Both the position numbers and the translations under genes were made by a program. Below the pieces are notes generated by a model. The model saw only the letters and a program-made list of their open reading frames with translations. It made no database searches and was not told where the DNA came from. From Epiperipatus broadwayi (Eukaryota > Onychophora > Udeonychophora > Euonychophora > Peripatidae): a stretch of 64,000 nucleotides of DNA. Location of the stretch: the NCBI GenBank assembly GCA_028023455.1, contig JAQFVV010012400.1:18192490-18256489 (forward strand), read 5' to 3'. Positions 13,232-25,283 of this stretch are shown here, piece after piece (the stretch's first letter is position 1; every line of letters starts with the position of its first letter).

Positions 13232-15388
13232 ATATTGTAACGATCCGGAGAATTACTTAAACGTATCTCCACTACAGGGCGCCATCTAGGCATTTGAACC
13301 TAGAAAAATTTATAAAGTAGGCAGATACGTAAGTAAAAAAAAAATTTTTTTTTTTTAAATATTTTGGTTCCGGTCGTTAGCCCATGTCACTAGCTCAGTG
13401 GAATAGCAGAGATTAAATAATATAATCTAAGAGTATATAAAAAAAGAATAAAATAAGCCACTGCCAGTAATTAGCATACAAACATTTATTTATGCACATA
13501 TATATATATAAGATTGAAAATTGTTTTAGTATCAGTTTACACTTTAACATTTAACATTATTTTTAACTTTACTTTAGATTTTAATTTCTATTATATTATA
13601 AGCTTACATTTTAATTAAGTTCGCACAGATGGAATTATGAAAATTTGTTTTAATAATGTTGAGTATAGATCGGTTACATAGATTACAATGGTTAAAAACA
13701 TTTCAAAATAAACATAAACGATCAAAATATAAAATCATTGATACTGACAATTGCAGAGGGAAATTTATAAGTAACCCAATAGTATTCACCATAAGATACT
13801 TGCATTGTCACCAATAACTTAAAAGACATCCGAATAAATACATTTTAGATACTCACCATAAGGTATCATTATTTATCGAATGTCTATATATTTTGATCAA
13901 ATATGAAATCCAAAACATAATTAACCGATAACGAATCCATGCAAACATCTATAAACAACTTAAATTTAATGCATTTTTATTTAGTGTCGAGTATGAATAG
14001 ACTACATAGATTTGCATTTGAAAATAAACATTCTATCCCTATTTAACCTTAGGCTAAAATTCGTAGTCAAACTGGCATCAATTCATCTGATATATCTATG
14101 TATTCAATGTAATAAAATATGGCAGCACAAAAAGTTAAGAGAAGAAATTGCCTCTCTTCAGATAGGAATATTACATCTATCTGCGAAGAAGAGCAATAAA
14201 ACAAAAAACTCCATAGAAAGGAACTGCGGTATCCGACTTATAATTCCTTCCATAGGCAAACGGAAGTGTGCAGTGTATGAAGCGATTCTGCCCGTAGCGA
14301 ATCAATATTACATCTACTAATTACACCAATATATCCAATCCATTGACCCAATTTAACCACGAAACAAATAACCTAAGATTACCCTCCCCTAATATAACTT
14401 TACAAATCTATACAGCCATTCACGCCCGACTTAAGTTTAACATTTATATAATTTAACTTAACGGAAAACAGAAATCATAATAAAACTTAAAGAACAAAAA
14501 ATAAATAAATGGAAATGATTTTAACTAAAAAAAAAAATATCAAATAACATTATTAATATTAATTTACGTTGGTCAGATAGGATTCTATTTGTATTTTTTA
14601 TATATGGAAAGTTTTTAATTTAATGTTCATAAATTATAAAGTTCTTACGGTTTTTTAAACAGTTCATCTTTATATGTTCCTTGCCGTTTGAACGTGAATT
14701 CCCACGCCATCCTAAAAAGATTGGTATCCATTTAGCCGTTGTTTTATTTATTCATTCGGAGGTTTTTTAGTTTAGTTGGTCCTCAATGTAGAAAACGATA
14801 GTTCATTTCTCTTTCTTTCTTTGGCAAAACTGAAGGGATTGAAGAGTGCGTCTTTTCAATCCCTTCTCCTTCACTTCCGCACTAACACATATCTGTCACA
14901 TCGTAAATAATCAATAACTAATAATTTTCAAACTTGTCCTTTTATATTAATTTGAAGGATTGAATTTACATTACGTCATCGATGCGATGGTCCTTTCGCT
15001 GAGGTCCGATTCCATAGGGATTTCTTTTTATTTGCTAAAAGTTTCTATTGTTTTCCTATCTGACCGATGTTTTTACATTTAAATGCCCAAGGCTGGTTTA
15101 CATTTAACTAATTAAAACAATCATTTCCATTTCTGATTAATTAATGTGTTTTCCAAGATTAAAGATATATTTTTATCTCTAAATCTTTTTAGGTTTTTGT
15201 TTTTAAAATACCTTTCTATTTTTAATAAAGTTTTATTTTAATAATTTTTTTTTTATCTGTGCGATTTATATATACGAGTTTAAGATGATATTTAATTTCA
15301 ATTTTTAATTCTTAAAGAAAATTTTTAAATGCGAACATGTTTAATAATAAAAAAAACAATGTAACGTCGTCTGTACTTGTTACAATAT
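13232..15388 (+). repeat. solo LTR, copy 1 (13236-15384), TSD atat
   Basis: Begins TGTAACGATCCGG and ends CTTGTTACA, giving TG..CA ends with a short inverted repeat. It aligns along its whole length with 45391-47600. Both copies carry an A(n)T(n) snap-back about 100 bp in, a 'tagcccatgtcactagctc' block, and the same order of blocks to the end. The 4-bp flanks (13232-13235 and 15385-15388) are atat, weak evidence because the site is an AT repeat. There is no internal domain or second LTR. Short frames inside are not shared with the other copy. Read as a Gypsy-type solo LTR left after LTR-LTR recombination; the plus orientation is assumed from the TATA/AT layout and is not certain. Confidence 0.65.
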
Positions 15389-15426
15389 ATATATATGTTG
15401 ATACAAAGATTTCCATGTGTTGCATA

Positions 15427-15571
15427 TATAAAAGACATATTTTGTGATATACTCACATTTCGACTTGATCACACAAGTCATCTACTGACTTGTGTGATCA
15501 AGTCAAAATGTTGGTATATCAATATTTAAAATATTTTAACATGGATGAACCCACAAAATATGTCTTTTATA
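15427..15571. repeat. foldback/MITE-like inverted repeat with 19-bp perfect hairpin
   Basis: Outer arms 15427-15446 and 15552-15571 ('aaaagacatattttgtg' and its complement) enclose a perfect 19-bp hairpin: 15462-15480 pairs with 15486-15504 around a 5-base loop. The rest of the arms pair imperfectly. It lies just outside solo LTR copy 1. No coding capacity. Confidence 0.6.
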
Positions 15572-16098
15572 TATATAAGCAAATATATAATTTATTGTGT
15601 GAAAAAGTTGTAACTTATATAAATAAGCACAATAAAATATCTTCAATTAAACTCATTATGAATTAAAGATATTAGATAATATATAATACCCATCTTCCAA
15701 ATTATGAACTGTGATAATATAAGATTCTCAGAACTAATTTGTCATGTTTAGAAAGAGCTTTGAATTTTTGTAGTTACTATTCAGAAATGTTCTTATTTTT
15801 GTTAATAAAAAGTAAAAATGAAACACAAGCAATCAGACTAGTATTTCAGAAGCTCCATCTTCTTATCATCTATTTTAAGTTTAAAACTTCATCTTTCAAT
15901 TACATATTCAATAGTAATTGTATTATGTTATTTAGACATAGAATGTAAAAAAATCTATATTTCAGAATGTGAAAGATTTTAATCCCAAATCAAAACATCC
16001 TATGATATTAAATCACTTTAGTAATCTTTATATTGGTCATGCTATTTAACAAAATAGTCCAGGATATTCTTTTAATACACTGGTAAAACAATATATAT

Positions 16099-16223
16099 AT
16101 AATTGAAATAATAAATGTAACGGTTTACAAAGTATTATACACAATCCTTAAATCCGCAGAAGTACTTTCGATTAATTTGTGTATAATAGTTTGTAAACCG
16201 TTAAATTTATTATTTCAATTATA
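16099..16223. repeat. MITE-like element, about 45-bp terminal inverted repeats
   Basis: Arms of about 45 bp (16099-16144 and 16178-16223), each carrying an 'aacggtttacaa' core and an 'aattgaaataataaat' end, are nearly perfect complements around a 33-base spacer. It sits 58 bp upstream of host exon B. The size and arms suggest a nonautonomous DNA transposon; the flanking TSD is masked by AT repeats. Confidence 0.6.
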
Positions 16224-16281
16224 ATTACAATTTTGTTTTAATTAATGGACATTTTATTTATATTATTTATATATTTTACAG

Positions 16282-16404
16282 GCTAGTATTCTTAGTTCTA
16301 ATATGGGAGCTAAAAGTCAAATGAGTGATGATCGAAGTGGATTTGGTTCTCGTTATCCTCCTTATATTATTCCTCGTGCCAAATATTCTCAAGATGAACG
16401 TTCA
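16282..16404 (+). CDS. host gene, coding exon B
   Basis: The acceptor is 'atatattttacag' ending at 16281 and the donor is gtaagt at 16405. The 41 codons are open in the frame continuing from exon A (A ends on a whole codon; B begins GCT). The product begins ASILSSNMGAKSQMSDDRSG and includes RYPPYIIPRAKY before ending DERS. It is polar with one Pro/Tyr-rich stretch and has no recognised domain. Because the exon is phase 0 at both ends and a multiple of three, it could be skipped without shifting the frame. From here the transcript can join exon C (22285) or, on the sequence, the short terminal exon at 21928. Exon call good; role unknown. Confidence 0.75.
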
Positions 16405-18946
16405 GTAAGTAGATATTTCTAAAATATTTTTTTAGTTCTTAATATATATTTTTTTTTTATTAAAAAAAGGACTAATTCCATTCTTTATTTATATATAAAT
16501 ACATCATGACAATCTACATATCCAACTAATCAGTAACACTATCCATATTAATTACAAAGTGAAGGTGAAATAAAAATTGTTATTACACTATCCAGTATTA
16601 TAAAATCTAAAATTTAAAACTATATAGAAAAATGGTTCTATTTTCTACATATCCAACTAATCAGTAACACTATGTAGGAAAATGGTTCTATTTTCCTTCT
16701 GTTCATCAGAATTATACAGCAAAGCAGGGACTATAAGGATTGGATATTTCAAAAAGTCAAGAATATTACATTAGTAAACTTGATTAATTTTCTAATTTTT
16801 ATTTACAAAGTAACATCAATTTATTTACACATGTAATAACTACAAACAATGCATAATGTTGAACTGGAATTTTTTTATAAACAAATATCACAGTAAACCT
16901 ACACATTCAATTAATAAATAGTGTTATCTAGAATTACAAAATCTGAATTACAAAATAAAGAAATGGGCATATTTTCGATCTGCTCTTCAAAGCTTATAAA
17001 TAGATTACAAATCCATTTGTTTGTGGTTTAGCCTCTATAATACTAAGTAGTTTGCTAATAAGTTGCAAATATAGTTATGTTATTTGTTATAAATAAATTC
17101 CAATTTAGCATTATGCATTGGTTAGATTTGATATATGTCACATTATTTTGATAGGATATTTTTGTTTAAGGTATTAATTCAATTTTAAAAGTTAAACCCA
17201 AATAATGTGCTTATTGTCATCATTGTTGATTCATTCTATAGAATTTGCTTATCACTTGTGATGTTCAATCAGCAACAGCAGCAAATATGTTTCTGATGGT
17301 GCAAGTTTTCTTTTTAAATTTCTAATAATAATTTTTTTTTTATGATATAAGATTTATCAACAACATTTATTTCATAATCTCAGATAATTTATAATAATAG
17401 TATTGTTACCTGATTTTATTTTCATTTGGTTAATGTATGTATCCAAGATCTGTCTCATATGGAAGATCCTAAAAGCATGTGGGTTGCCACATAATCAAAG
17501 TAAGACCTTTATTTCTTAGATGAGAATTGAATCAGTGATTTTTTTCTTACTGCTAAATGTTCTAATATTATATGCAATAATAAACTGTTGCTCAGGTCAT
17601 GTGGCATTAGAGGATTAGAATTCATGGGTTAAGTTTTAATCCAGGAACTTATAGCTTGCAAATCGTTGGCTATAATAACATATTTGTAGTTAAGCCCTGT
17701 ATGACTTGATACAATAAAGTCTGGAGCACAAGGTCTCTGGAGGTCTATCATTTCTTGCTCTAGAACTTTCTATGAACACTTAAGAAATAAACTATTCAAT
17801 TATTATTATTTGTTTCTAAAATAATTTCCCATACTTTTAATAGAAAATGCTGCATCTTCAAAATATTGTCCCTCTAGCACTCACCAGAGATTATTTAGAT
17901 ACAAAGATCAATCTGGATTTTAACCATCAACACTTTATTTAATTGTAACACTGACATATAATCTTGGGATTTGGAATAAGTAGTAAAAAATCAAGTCTCT
18001 CAACTTCTCTACATGTATGCTATTCTCTCCATCTGGTGGAGACCGATATATCATATTACATTCATGATTTGTTCTAAAATCAGTTCACTAGCACTGATCA
18101 ACTCAGTTGAGTTTGGAACATCCTAGCTAAGAATAATGGAAGATAAGCATGTTTGAGAAATTTTTCAGCTATCAGAAAAAAAATTTCAAGCTCCATCCTG
18201 ATTTAAATTCTGTTATGAAAATTTGTGCATTAACTTTGATAGAATAATGCTCATAACAATGAACAATAGCATTATAATAAATAATATTGTCATAGCATAA
18301 TAGTGCAAAAGATGTGAATGGGAAAGAATTTCTTTATCTTACTGTACTCATCAATAAGTAAAATAGAAAACTATTGTCTTATACATATTTGGAAGTCATC
18401 ATAAAATAATTAATATTACTAAAAAAAGGTGACAATTTTTATTTCAGTAGTATGAGAATTAATTATATTCTTTTATATTTTAAGCTAATATCATAAAGAA
18501 AATAGTTTTTATTTATTAATAGGTTTGTATTTATAAAATATTGCTTTAAAAAGTAGACTTTAAATAAAAATGAGAGAAAGTAATTTTTGTTTTTAGCATG
18601 TGCAGATATTAAGAAACAACCATGTTTGATGTGTTTAAATTGACGATGTAGTGACATACAAATTTATTGAAAATATAAGCTTTATCCAATTAGGTAGATG
18701 ATCAGTAATTTACTCAGTCAACACTAGATAGAAATGCAACAAACCTCGTGATCCAGTTTTTGTTTTAAGTCTTTGATTATGTGGTATTAAATCTACTAGA
18801 GATAATCATATAAACCCTAAGATGTTCATAAAATTTGCTAATAGATGTTCAAGTCTTACCTAATTGGAAATGTTAATTGTAGATGTCATTATTAGCTAAT
18901 ACATTACATTTTATTAAAAATACATTGCATACCATTAAAAATTAAA
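16405..18946. other. intron with small tandem duplication, no gene
   Basis: A 29-bp direct repeat ('ctacatatccaactaatc' plus 11 further bases) occurs at 16514-16542 and 16645-16673, with an 'aaaatggttctattttc' block beside it twice, showing local duplication. No exon with splice sites seen. A SINE-like repeat at 17580-17817 is listed separately. Confidence 0.5.
17580..17817 (+). repeat. SINE-like dispersed repeat, fuller copy
   Basis: The 3' half (about 17690-17817) resembles 49500-49640: both have a 'ggtctct' block, then an 'acttctat'-like stretch and end 'attcaattatt' in an (ATT)n-like tail. The 5' part has a decayed box-B-like 'gggttaagttttaatcc' near 17625. A tRNA-derived SINE with a 3' microsatellite tail is the likely reading, but the head is too decayed to name the parent tRNA. 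Confidence 0.4.
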
Positions 18947-21650
18947 GTGTGTGATGAAAAAGAAAAAGAATTAGTGGTTTCATTTTATTTGATAAAATTA
19001 TTGATATTTGAAATGCTTAGAAATGACATTTCTAAGGTTTCCATAGATGGGTGGAAAATATATAATGGGTATGTTACAAATGAGGTTCAGTTGATTAAAT
19101 TTAATGATAACTTGGAAACAATTATGAAAGATGATAATATTGAAAGTTATGAAGAGTGGATGTATATGATGAATAAAATTATAAATGAATGTTTACTGAG
19201 AACCAGCAGGATTAATAAGAGAATTTTTTTTTTTTGAAAAAAAAACATTTTAGAAAGTATAAAAGAAATACATGTATGGATTATAAAGATACTATTAAAA
19301 AGTAAATAAGAGAAAAAGTGGTAAATATTAGATGGGATAGCCACTTAAGAAAGGAATATAGAATAGAATTAAGATGGAAATGGGATGAACATAATAATAA
19401 ATTTCTGGAAGAAATTAATAATATAGTAAGGGAAGGTTGTCATTAAATAAGTAAATGTGAGAATACAAAAGAATTAATATAAAAACTTAACGAATTTATA
19501 ATAAACGCTTTGGTCAAGGAAGAATTAGTAAAAGAATGTAGTCTACTAAAGAGTTTAATTTATGAGATATAAAAATGAATAGTTATGAAGTAATAGATAT
19601 ATCAAAAAAGAAAAAGCGAGAGGAATAGATGAAATGATAATTGAAATAATATGAGAAGATACATAAAGCTTGATTTAAAAAAAAGCTTTAATAACATTAT
19701 AGTTCTTAATAAAATTCTAAATGAATAGAAGAGTGTGGGAATTAGATTATTATAAAATGAAAGGGGAGTAAATTTAGGTTGTTAAATATCTACAGAACCA
19801 ATAATAACTTTCATAGTTTATTAATTATTCACATATATCTTAATGAATATGGTTAAGACTTGAATGGAAGGAAGTGAAACTTTGGAGGAGATTCAGAATG
19901 GATTTCATTCAGAAAGAAAGAGATGGAATAATTTATTCATTGTATTGCCGATTTGAAATATCTTATAAGAAAAATAAATTTTTATTGCATTGTTTTAAAT
20001 GTAGAAAAGATTTGTGCTAGGGTAGATTGTGGAAGTCTTGAAAAAAGTGATACATTTAGGATTGTTAATTATGATTAAGAATTGTTATAAAAGTCAATTT
20101 TGTATGTACTAGCTGGCAGATATAGAATTAGTGAAAGTTAAATGTGAAATTAGATTAAAACAGAATACCCATTATTATCTTTATTTTTTATTTTATTTAT
20201 AAGGAAATTGAAAGTTAAGATAGAAAAATTAGGAATAGGGGTGGGGATTCCTACAGTTGAATTAAAAAAAAATACATAATATAGCATCTTGTGGTTAATA
20301 TAATATTAATTCATCTATGCACTTTACTACTATGTCACAATGCTTTAATTACCACCCTCTTTGACAGTTTCAATTGCCCCAGCAATCTTCTTCAGAACTT
20401 TCATTTATATCTTCAATAAGAAAAATTAGTTATTATGCATCTTGTGATTATATAGCAATTTTTGTAAACAGTGATGAAGATATGTAGTTGTAGTATGGAA
20501 AAGCAAAAGCATTAAATTCAGTGGAAAAAAGTTTAAGACAAAGCTGAAAGATGAAGTTATGGAGACATTTGTCTTGTAGAAGTGAAGAAGTGTAGGACAA
20601 TTAGGCACTTTATTTAATGGAATAAGGAATTATACAGATAGTTGAAAATTCAAGTTGAAAAGTAAAAAAATAGAATCGAATTGAGTAATAATCTAGCATG
20701 TTTCTCATATAATAAGAGATATATAGAATTATTTGGAAATGAATAATGGTATTTGGTTTAGCAGTTTAAATATATACTTTGTATTGACCAATGATGTCAA
20801 ATTTTTTTAGATAAAATTAAAAAAAGACATACATAAATATGCGATATGTGATGAGTTATACACACCAAAGGAGATTATTCAAAATAAAATGGGTTGGACT
20901 TCTTTTTTTTAATGAGGGAAATTAGAATTAAATTTAAAATGTTTAGGTGGTTTTAGTATTTGAATGAAAATAAATTAATCGAAATAGTGCTTAATTGGAT
21001 TTTGTGAAGAGGAGAAGAAACACATTGTGAAAGATTTTATAATATGCAAGGTCAATAGATAGAGACTTATTTTGATGTATTTACATAAAAATTATATAAG
21101 TCTATAGAGAAAGTATTACAGATACATAATTAGAAAGAAGGGAAAAGAAGATAAATAAATTGGTTAGGCAAAAAAAAGCAGAATTATGGAAAACAAATAT
21201 GAATAAAAATTAGTTTGGAGTTATATAAGAATAAAAATTATATATGAAGCAATGTATTATAATATTAAAAGAAGCTTACTGTTTTTTGATATAAAGGCAG
21301 TTACTTTAGATATCGAGAGAAGGGGGGAGAATACAAAAATGGAATAAGGATTTGAACTGTAGGTAGAGTTCATATGGAAACAGAAGACAGTATTGAACAT
21401 CTTATTTTTGGAGTAGGATGTTGAAAAGTGATTGGGATAAAATGTATGAAGAATGGAAAAAATTCAATATAAAGGAAGTGAAAAAAATAGAGATTTTATG
21501 ACTTTTTTTATTTAGGTCTTTCTGTATAACAAAATTAGAGAATATGAGGATATGATAGAAGAACTAATAATGAACTTTATTAGAATGGATAGGTAAAAAA
21601 AAAAAAGAACTATAGCTTAAAAAATAATTGGATAGGAATAAATGGAAAGT
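18947..21650 (+). pseudogene. decayed non-LTR retrotransposon (reverse transcriptase to C-terminus)
   Basis: A long run of broken frames still shows a reverse-transcriptase order. A 96-codon frame at 18947-19237 precedes an 'RGIDEMMIEI'-like patch near 19620. Then comes an 'EEIQNGF' patch near 19885-19930, as in the LINE consensus before the RT core, and a 'VLNWI' patch near 20985. A 3' part at about 21150-21480 matches the 206-codon LINE tail at 30356-30976: the 'LYKNKNY'-like segment, then E-x(3)-IEHLIF where the zinc-binding motif lies. Stops and frameshifts are frequent throughout, so it is long dead. It fills the intron between host exons B and C. The two copies are one family; the clade (I/Jockey-like or other) is not determined. 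Confidence 0.6.
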
Positions 21651-21927
21651 AGATGCATTTATTATGGTATATATATGAATGTTTTGAAGAGGAAGGTATA
21701 TTTAACTTTGTTTATAAGGTCATTACTGTGCATAAAAACTTATAACTTCATTTAAAAAGTCATTTTATATTATATCTCATCATTTTATGAGCATTTAATA
21801 AAACTATCTTTCTTTATTACATGTGAAAAATTATTTCATCAAAAATGATTATTTGTTTGTTTATTAGTTGCATTTATTTTAAATGAATTATGTTTTCATT
21901 GCATGATTTTTTTTTTTTCTTTTGTAG

Positions 21928-21963
21928 AGATCAGGAATGCCTCGCATTGCTTCCTCATTTTAA
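21928..21963 (+). CDS. host gene, candidate alternative terminal exon
   Basis: A long pyrimidine tract and 'cttttgtag' end at 21927, followed by 12 in-phase codons: RSGMPRIASSF and TAA. Spliced after exon B (phase 0) this gives a short isoform ending DERSRSGMPRIASSF. The other route skips it and joins exon C, 321 bp further on, to make the long tail. Support is the strong acceptor, the correct phase and the in-frame stop. Against it, 36 bp is short, no AATAAA follows before exon C and no transcript data are at hand. SGMPR loosely resembles an SxIP-type EB-binding motif, but Met replaces the usual Ile/Leu, so this is only a suggestion. Confidence 0.5.
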   Translation, partial: RSGMPRIASSF

Positions 21964-22284
21964 CTAAATATATATTTTTAAAAATTGTATATATTAATAT
22001 GTAAATAATAACAGCTACCTATTTAAGCTTAACAGAGTCGGTCACGAACTTTTCTTTAATTTATTTATTTATTTTATAATATTTATACTTCCGAATAACA
22101 TTACCTGCAAGCATGTTGAGCCATTTTCTAAAAGGATGGAAATAATTTTTTGGAATCCCCATGATTTGTAAGCTGGATTAACCTTTGCTAAGCTTTGCTT
22201 ATTTGCTTTTCCTTTATATTTAAACGAATGGCTTTAAGGATTTAAAGACCTGATTTTAATACTCAACTTATTTGTAAATTTTAG

Positions 22285-22374
22285 CAATTTTCTTTGAGTA
22301 CAGAGAACAGTCAAAAACTTGAAGCAGTAAATGAAGCTCATAACCATTTATTAGGAGTACTAGAGAAAACAGAT
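22285..22374 (+). CDS. host gene, coding exon C
   Basis: Acceptor 'tttgtaaattttag' ends at 22284; donor gtaagt begins at 22375. Thirty codons, phase 0 at both ends, begin QFSLSTENSQKLEAVNEAHN and end LEKTD. The composition and the Leu/Ala spacing (KLEAVNEAHNHLLGVLEK) suggest one amphipathic helix, unlike the disordered flanks. It carries the reading frame from exon B into the large exon D. Exon skipping would keep the frame. No family recognised. Confidence 0.75.
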
Positions 22375-22432
22375 GTAAGTTAAAACATTATAATAAATAT
22401 GTGTTTATGTATATATTTAATATATAAATAGA

Positions 22433-22690
22433 AGGATGGATTGAAGAATGAAAGGAATAGGTGAGTGGATTGGAAAATGGAGTAAAATGTAGGAGAAAAG
22501 ATAGATAAATTGATGAATAAATGGCTAGGTAGTTAGATAGATAGATAGATGGATGGATGCATAATGGTTTCTGGATAGATGTACAGATACATCAAAAAGT
22601 GTATAAATAAATAGATGAGTAGATAGATGATTAGTTTAATGGTTGGTAAAGATAAATGTAAGTTAAATAGATAAATAAATGGGAGTAAAT
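22433..22690. repeat. degenerate GATA/GATG microsatellite
   Basis: Short runs of gata and gatg (clearest at about 22530-22560) are spread through this stretch just downstream of the exon C donor. It is simple-sequence DNA and may vary in length between individuals. Confidence 0.65.
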
Positions 22691-24779
22691 GGGCTGGTAA
22701 GCTAAGAAATTAATTATAAAATAATTAAATCATTTTCTATATAAAATTATTAAAAGTATTGTTTATCAGTTGTTTGTGTATGTGTATGATAGATGTAAAC
22801 GTTATATTTATTTGGCTTTTTATAAATGTACCTACTTCTTCATCACTCATCCGTTAATACATCCATCCAAACAACTATTTATTTAATATAAAATATATTT
22901 TAATAATGTTTCAATTCTTCTTTATATTAAAATACATTTAGAAACTTAAAATTTCAGTCAACATAAAAATATTTATCCTTAGTATTGTATGTTATTAATC
23001 TTCAATATAAAAATTATTATCTGTGGTTTATAATTAATATAAATTACAATATATACTAAACTGATGTTGATAAGCACTAACAAAATCTAAGATTAATTCA
23101 GATTCTAAACAATATAGTCATGGGCAGATTACTAGATTCTTTAATTATTCATGGTCATTCTTCAATTAAGATTGTATTAAAAGTAGAATTCTGCAATTTT
23201 ATAAGTTTCAGAACATTCTGCAATCAGATTTCCAAACAAAAAAAAAATCAAGTGTAAAGAATTGTGTGACCATCACTTAATGGATTTACTTCTTTCAAGA
23301 ACCAAAATGCTTTCAATTTGGATCTATAAAGTTTTTCAACAGATTCAAGATGGTATTTTGATTGATATTCAATTAAGGAAAATGATCACATTAAAAATTG
23401 AGTACTATATTTTAAACAATGGTGAACAGTTTTAGGAATTCAAGTTTTTTTTAAACTCTTAGTCAAATAAGATCTGGTTACAATATTCAGTACTTCTCGG
23501 TTAGCCGGACCGTGCCACTACGCGATGCTGCAGTACCTTAAGAACCATCAAAAACTATTTAGCTTTATAGAGTCTTTAAAAAGCTTTTGCATAGCTTTCA
23601 GTTTGTTTCATATTACAATAGCTTCACCATATGATATAGAACCAGGCCAAGCTGATCATTTTACTTTGAAACTGATTGTTTCAGTGATTTAGTCATATTT
23701 TTTCTGGATTTGTTGGGGGGGGGGGGGTTAAATGGTAAAACACAATTTTAAATACTTTATTAAATGATCTTTATTATCAGAATTAATGTTTTTAGTCTTT
23801 GAACACTTGTGTAATGTGCTCTTTTTATTTATTTTTGATTGACAGATTATTAATAATATTTTATGAAACAGACATTTGTTCTTCTTTAGCTCATTCATTT
23901 TTTAATCTTAATAAGTTTCTAGTTTTGCAGTTTTTATATTTTTTTTATGCATTTGTCTGTTTGCATGTATTGATTGAATTCTCTGATTCTTATTAGAGAA
24001 GCCAATTTCAAGAAAGTTTGTTATATTCAGAATTACTTTAGCAAGATCTTTGGTTTGGGCCATAAATAAATTATTCTTTCAATTTCTTATATTGTCTTAA
24101 AAATATATTCTCTTGGTTATTATCTATGGGCTTTTTTTTTTGCTATTATATGCAATGCAAAAAAAATATTTTCTATTCTATTGTAAAAATCTGAATATTT
24201 TTAAAATTTCAATAAATATTTTTTTATATTGTTATATTGATTTCTTTATTTTATTTATATTAATAATATATTGATAATTTGTTAACTCAATTTATTCTCA
24301 TTTTATTCTTGTTCTTCTATATGTTCACATTTTTCACCCATGATTAATTAGTTAAGAGTCCCTGGAATGTGTGATTATCATTCTTAAAGACTATGCTTTA
24401 TGCTAGATAGAACTAGGAAGCTATACTAGGCAAGGGTTAATAAAAAGTGAAGAAAGTTTAGAATCAATTCTGTAGGATAGCTTTTCCTTCTGAAAGTGGT
24501 GTTCAGTACCATGCCCCTTTCAATAGTAAGTATGAATAAAAAATGTCTTTAGTAGGCTGTCCTTTTTATCAATCTTTTAAAGTTAGCTATGTTTGGAAAT
24601 GTAACCAGTATTCTGAAAATCACTTTATGGATATGCTAATTATCATCTAATATCATTTATTTATATTTGTTGGTTATTGTCTTTATGTCATACTTTATAT
24701 AGTCTTTCAATTACAATATATATTATTTTATTTATGCCTTTATAAAAATGTAGAAATTTAGTCTTTTATATAGTAATGC
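22691..24779. other. intron, no gene; 13-base G run
   Basis: AT-rich intron with no supported exon. A run of 13 G lies near 23715-23727. A small GC-rich island at about 23495-23540 contains 'gcgtagtgg' on the minus strand, slightly tRNA-like, but has no matching box B. Confidence 0.45.
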
Positions 24780-25215
24780 TTGATGAAAAATCAATTAAGC
24801 TCTTGCAGGGCATATGTTTTGTCAGTAAACATGATGTCATCAGCTGCATGAAAGACCAATTAAGATCACATCCATCATAGCAATTCAATTTCCATTTAAG
24901 TGTAGTCACAATTTTCAATTTGATATTAAAGCTTGAACATGAATTTTAGTTTTAATTTAAGAATGAATTTGATTATAAATTCTGCATTATTAATTAATAT
25001 TAAGTTGAAACAAAAATGGCTTTAATTAAATTAACATTTAAATTTACTGACAAACTTTAATATCAAATTGAACATTGTAAATGTACTTAAATAGAAATTG
25101 AGTTGCTATATTTAGTGTGATTTCAACTTGTCTCCCATGCAGCTGCCATGCAGCTGATGATATCAGTTTTATTAACAGAAACATGGCTCCTGTAAAAGAT
25201 TAGTTAATTTTTCAT
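24780..25215. repeat. inverted-repeat element, imperfect arms of about 150 bp
   Basis: The left arm (about 24780-24945) and right arm (about 25055-25215) are complements with gaps. Pairs include 'atcagctgcatg' with 'catgcagctgatgat' and 'tttgatattaaagcttg' with 'aaactttaatatcaaa'. The centre is AT-rich. Probably an old nonautonomous DNA element; no transposase is encoded. Confidence 0.5.
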
Positions 25216-25283
25216 GAAACATCATATTTTTATAAAGGGTATAAGTAAAAAATATTAATATTTTACATATTTATGTAGTGTTT

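Noticed and set aside
14012-14320. 102-codon frame inside the solo LTR
   Set aside because: The matching stretch in the other LTR copy is broken by indels and stops, so it is not a conserved gene.
12542-15384. Reading the Gypsy relic and the solo LTR as one element with its 3' LTR
   Set aside because: No polypurine tract before 13236, about 220 bp of AT-rich filler between them, and a TSD-like atat on both sides of the LTR.
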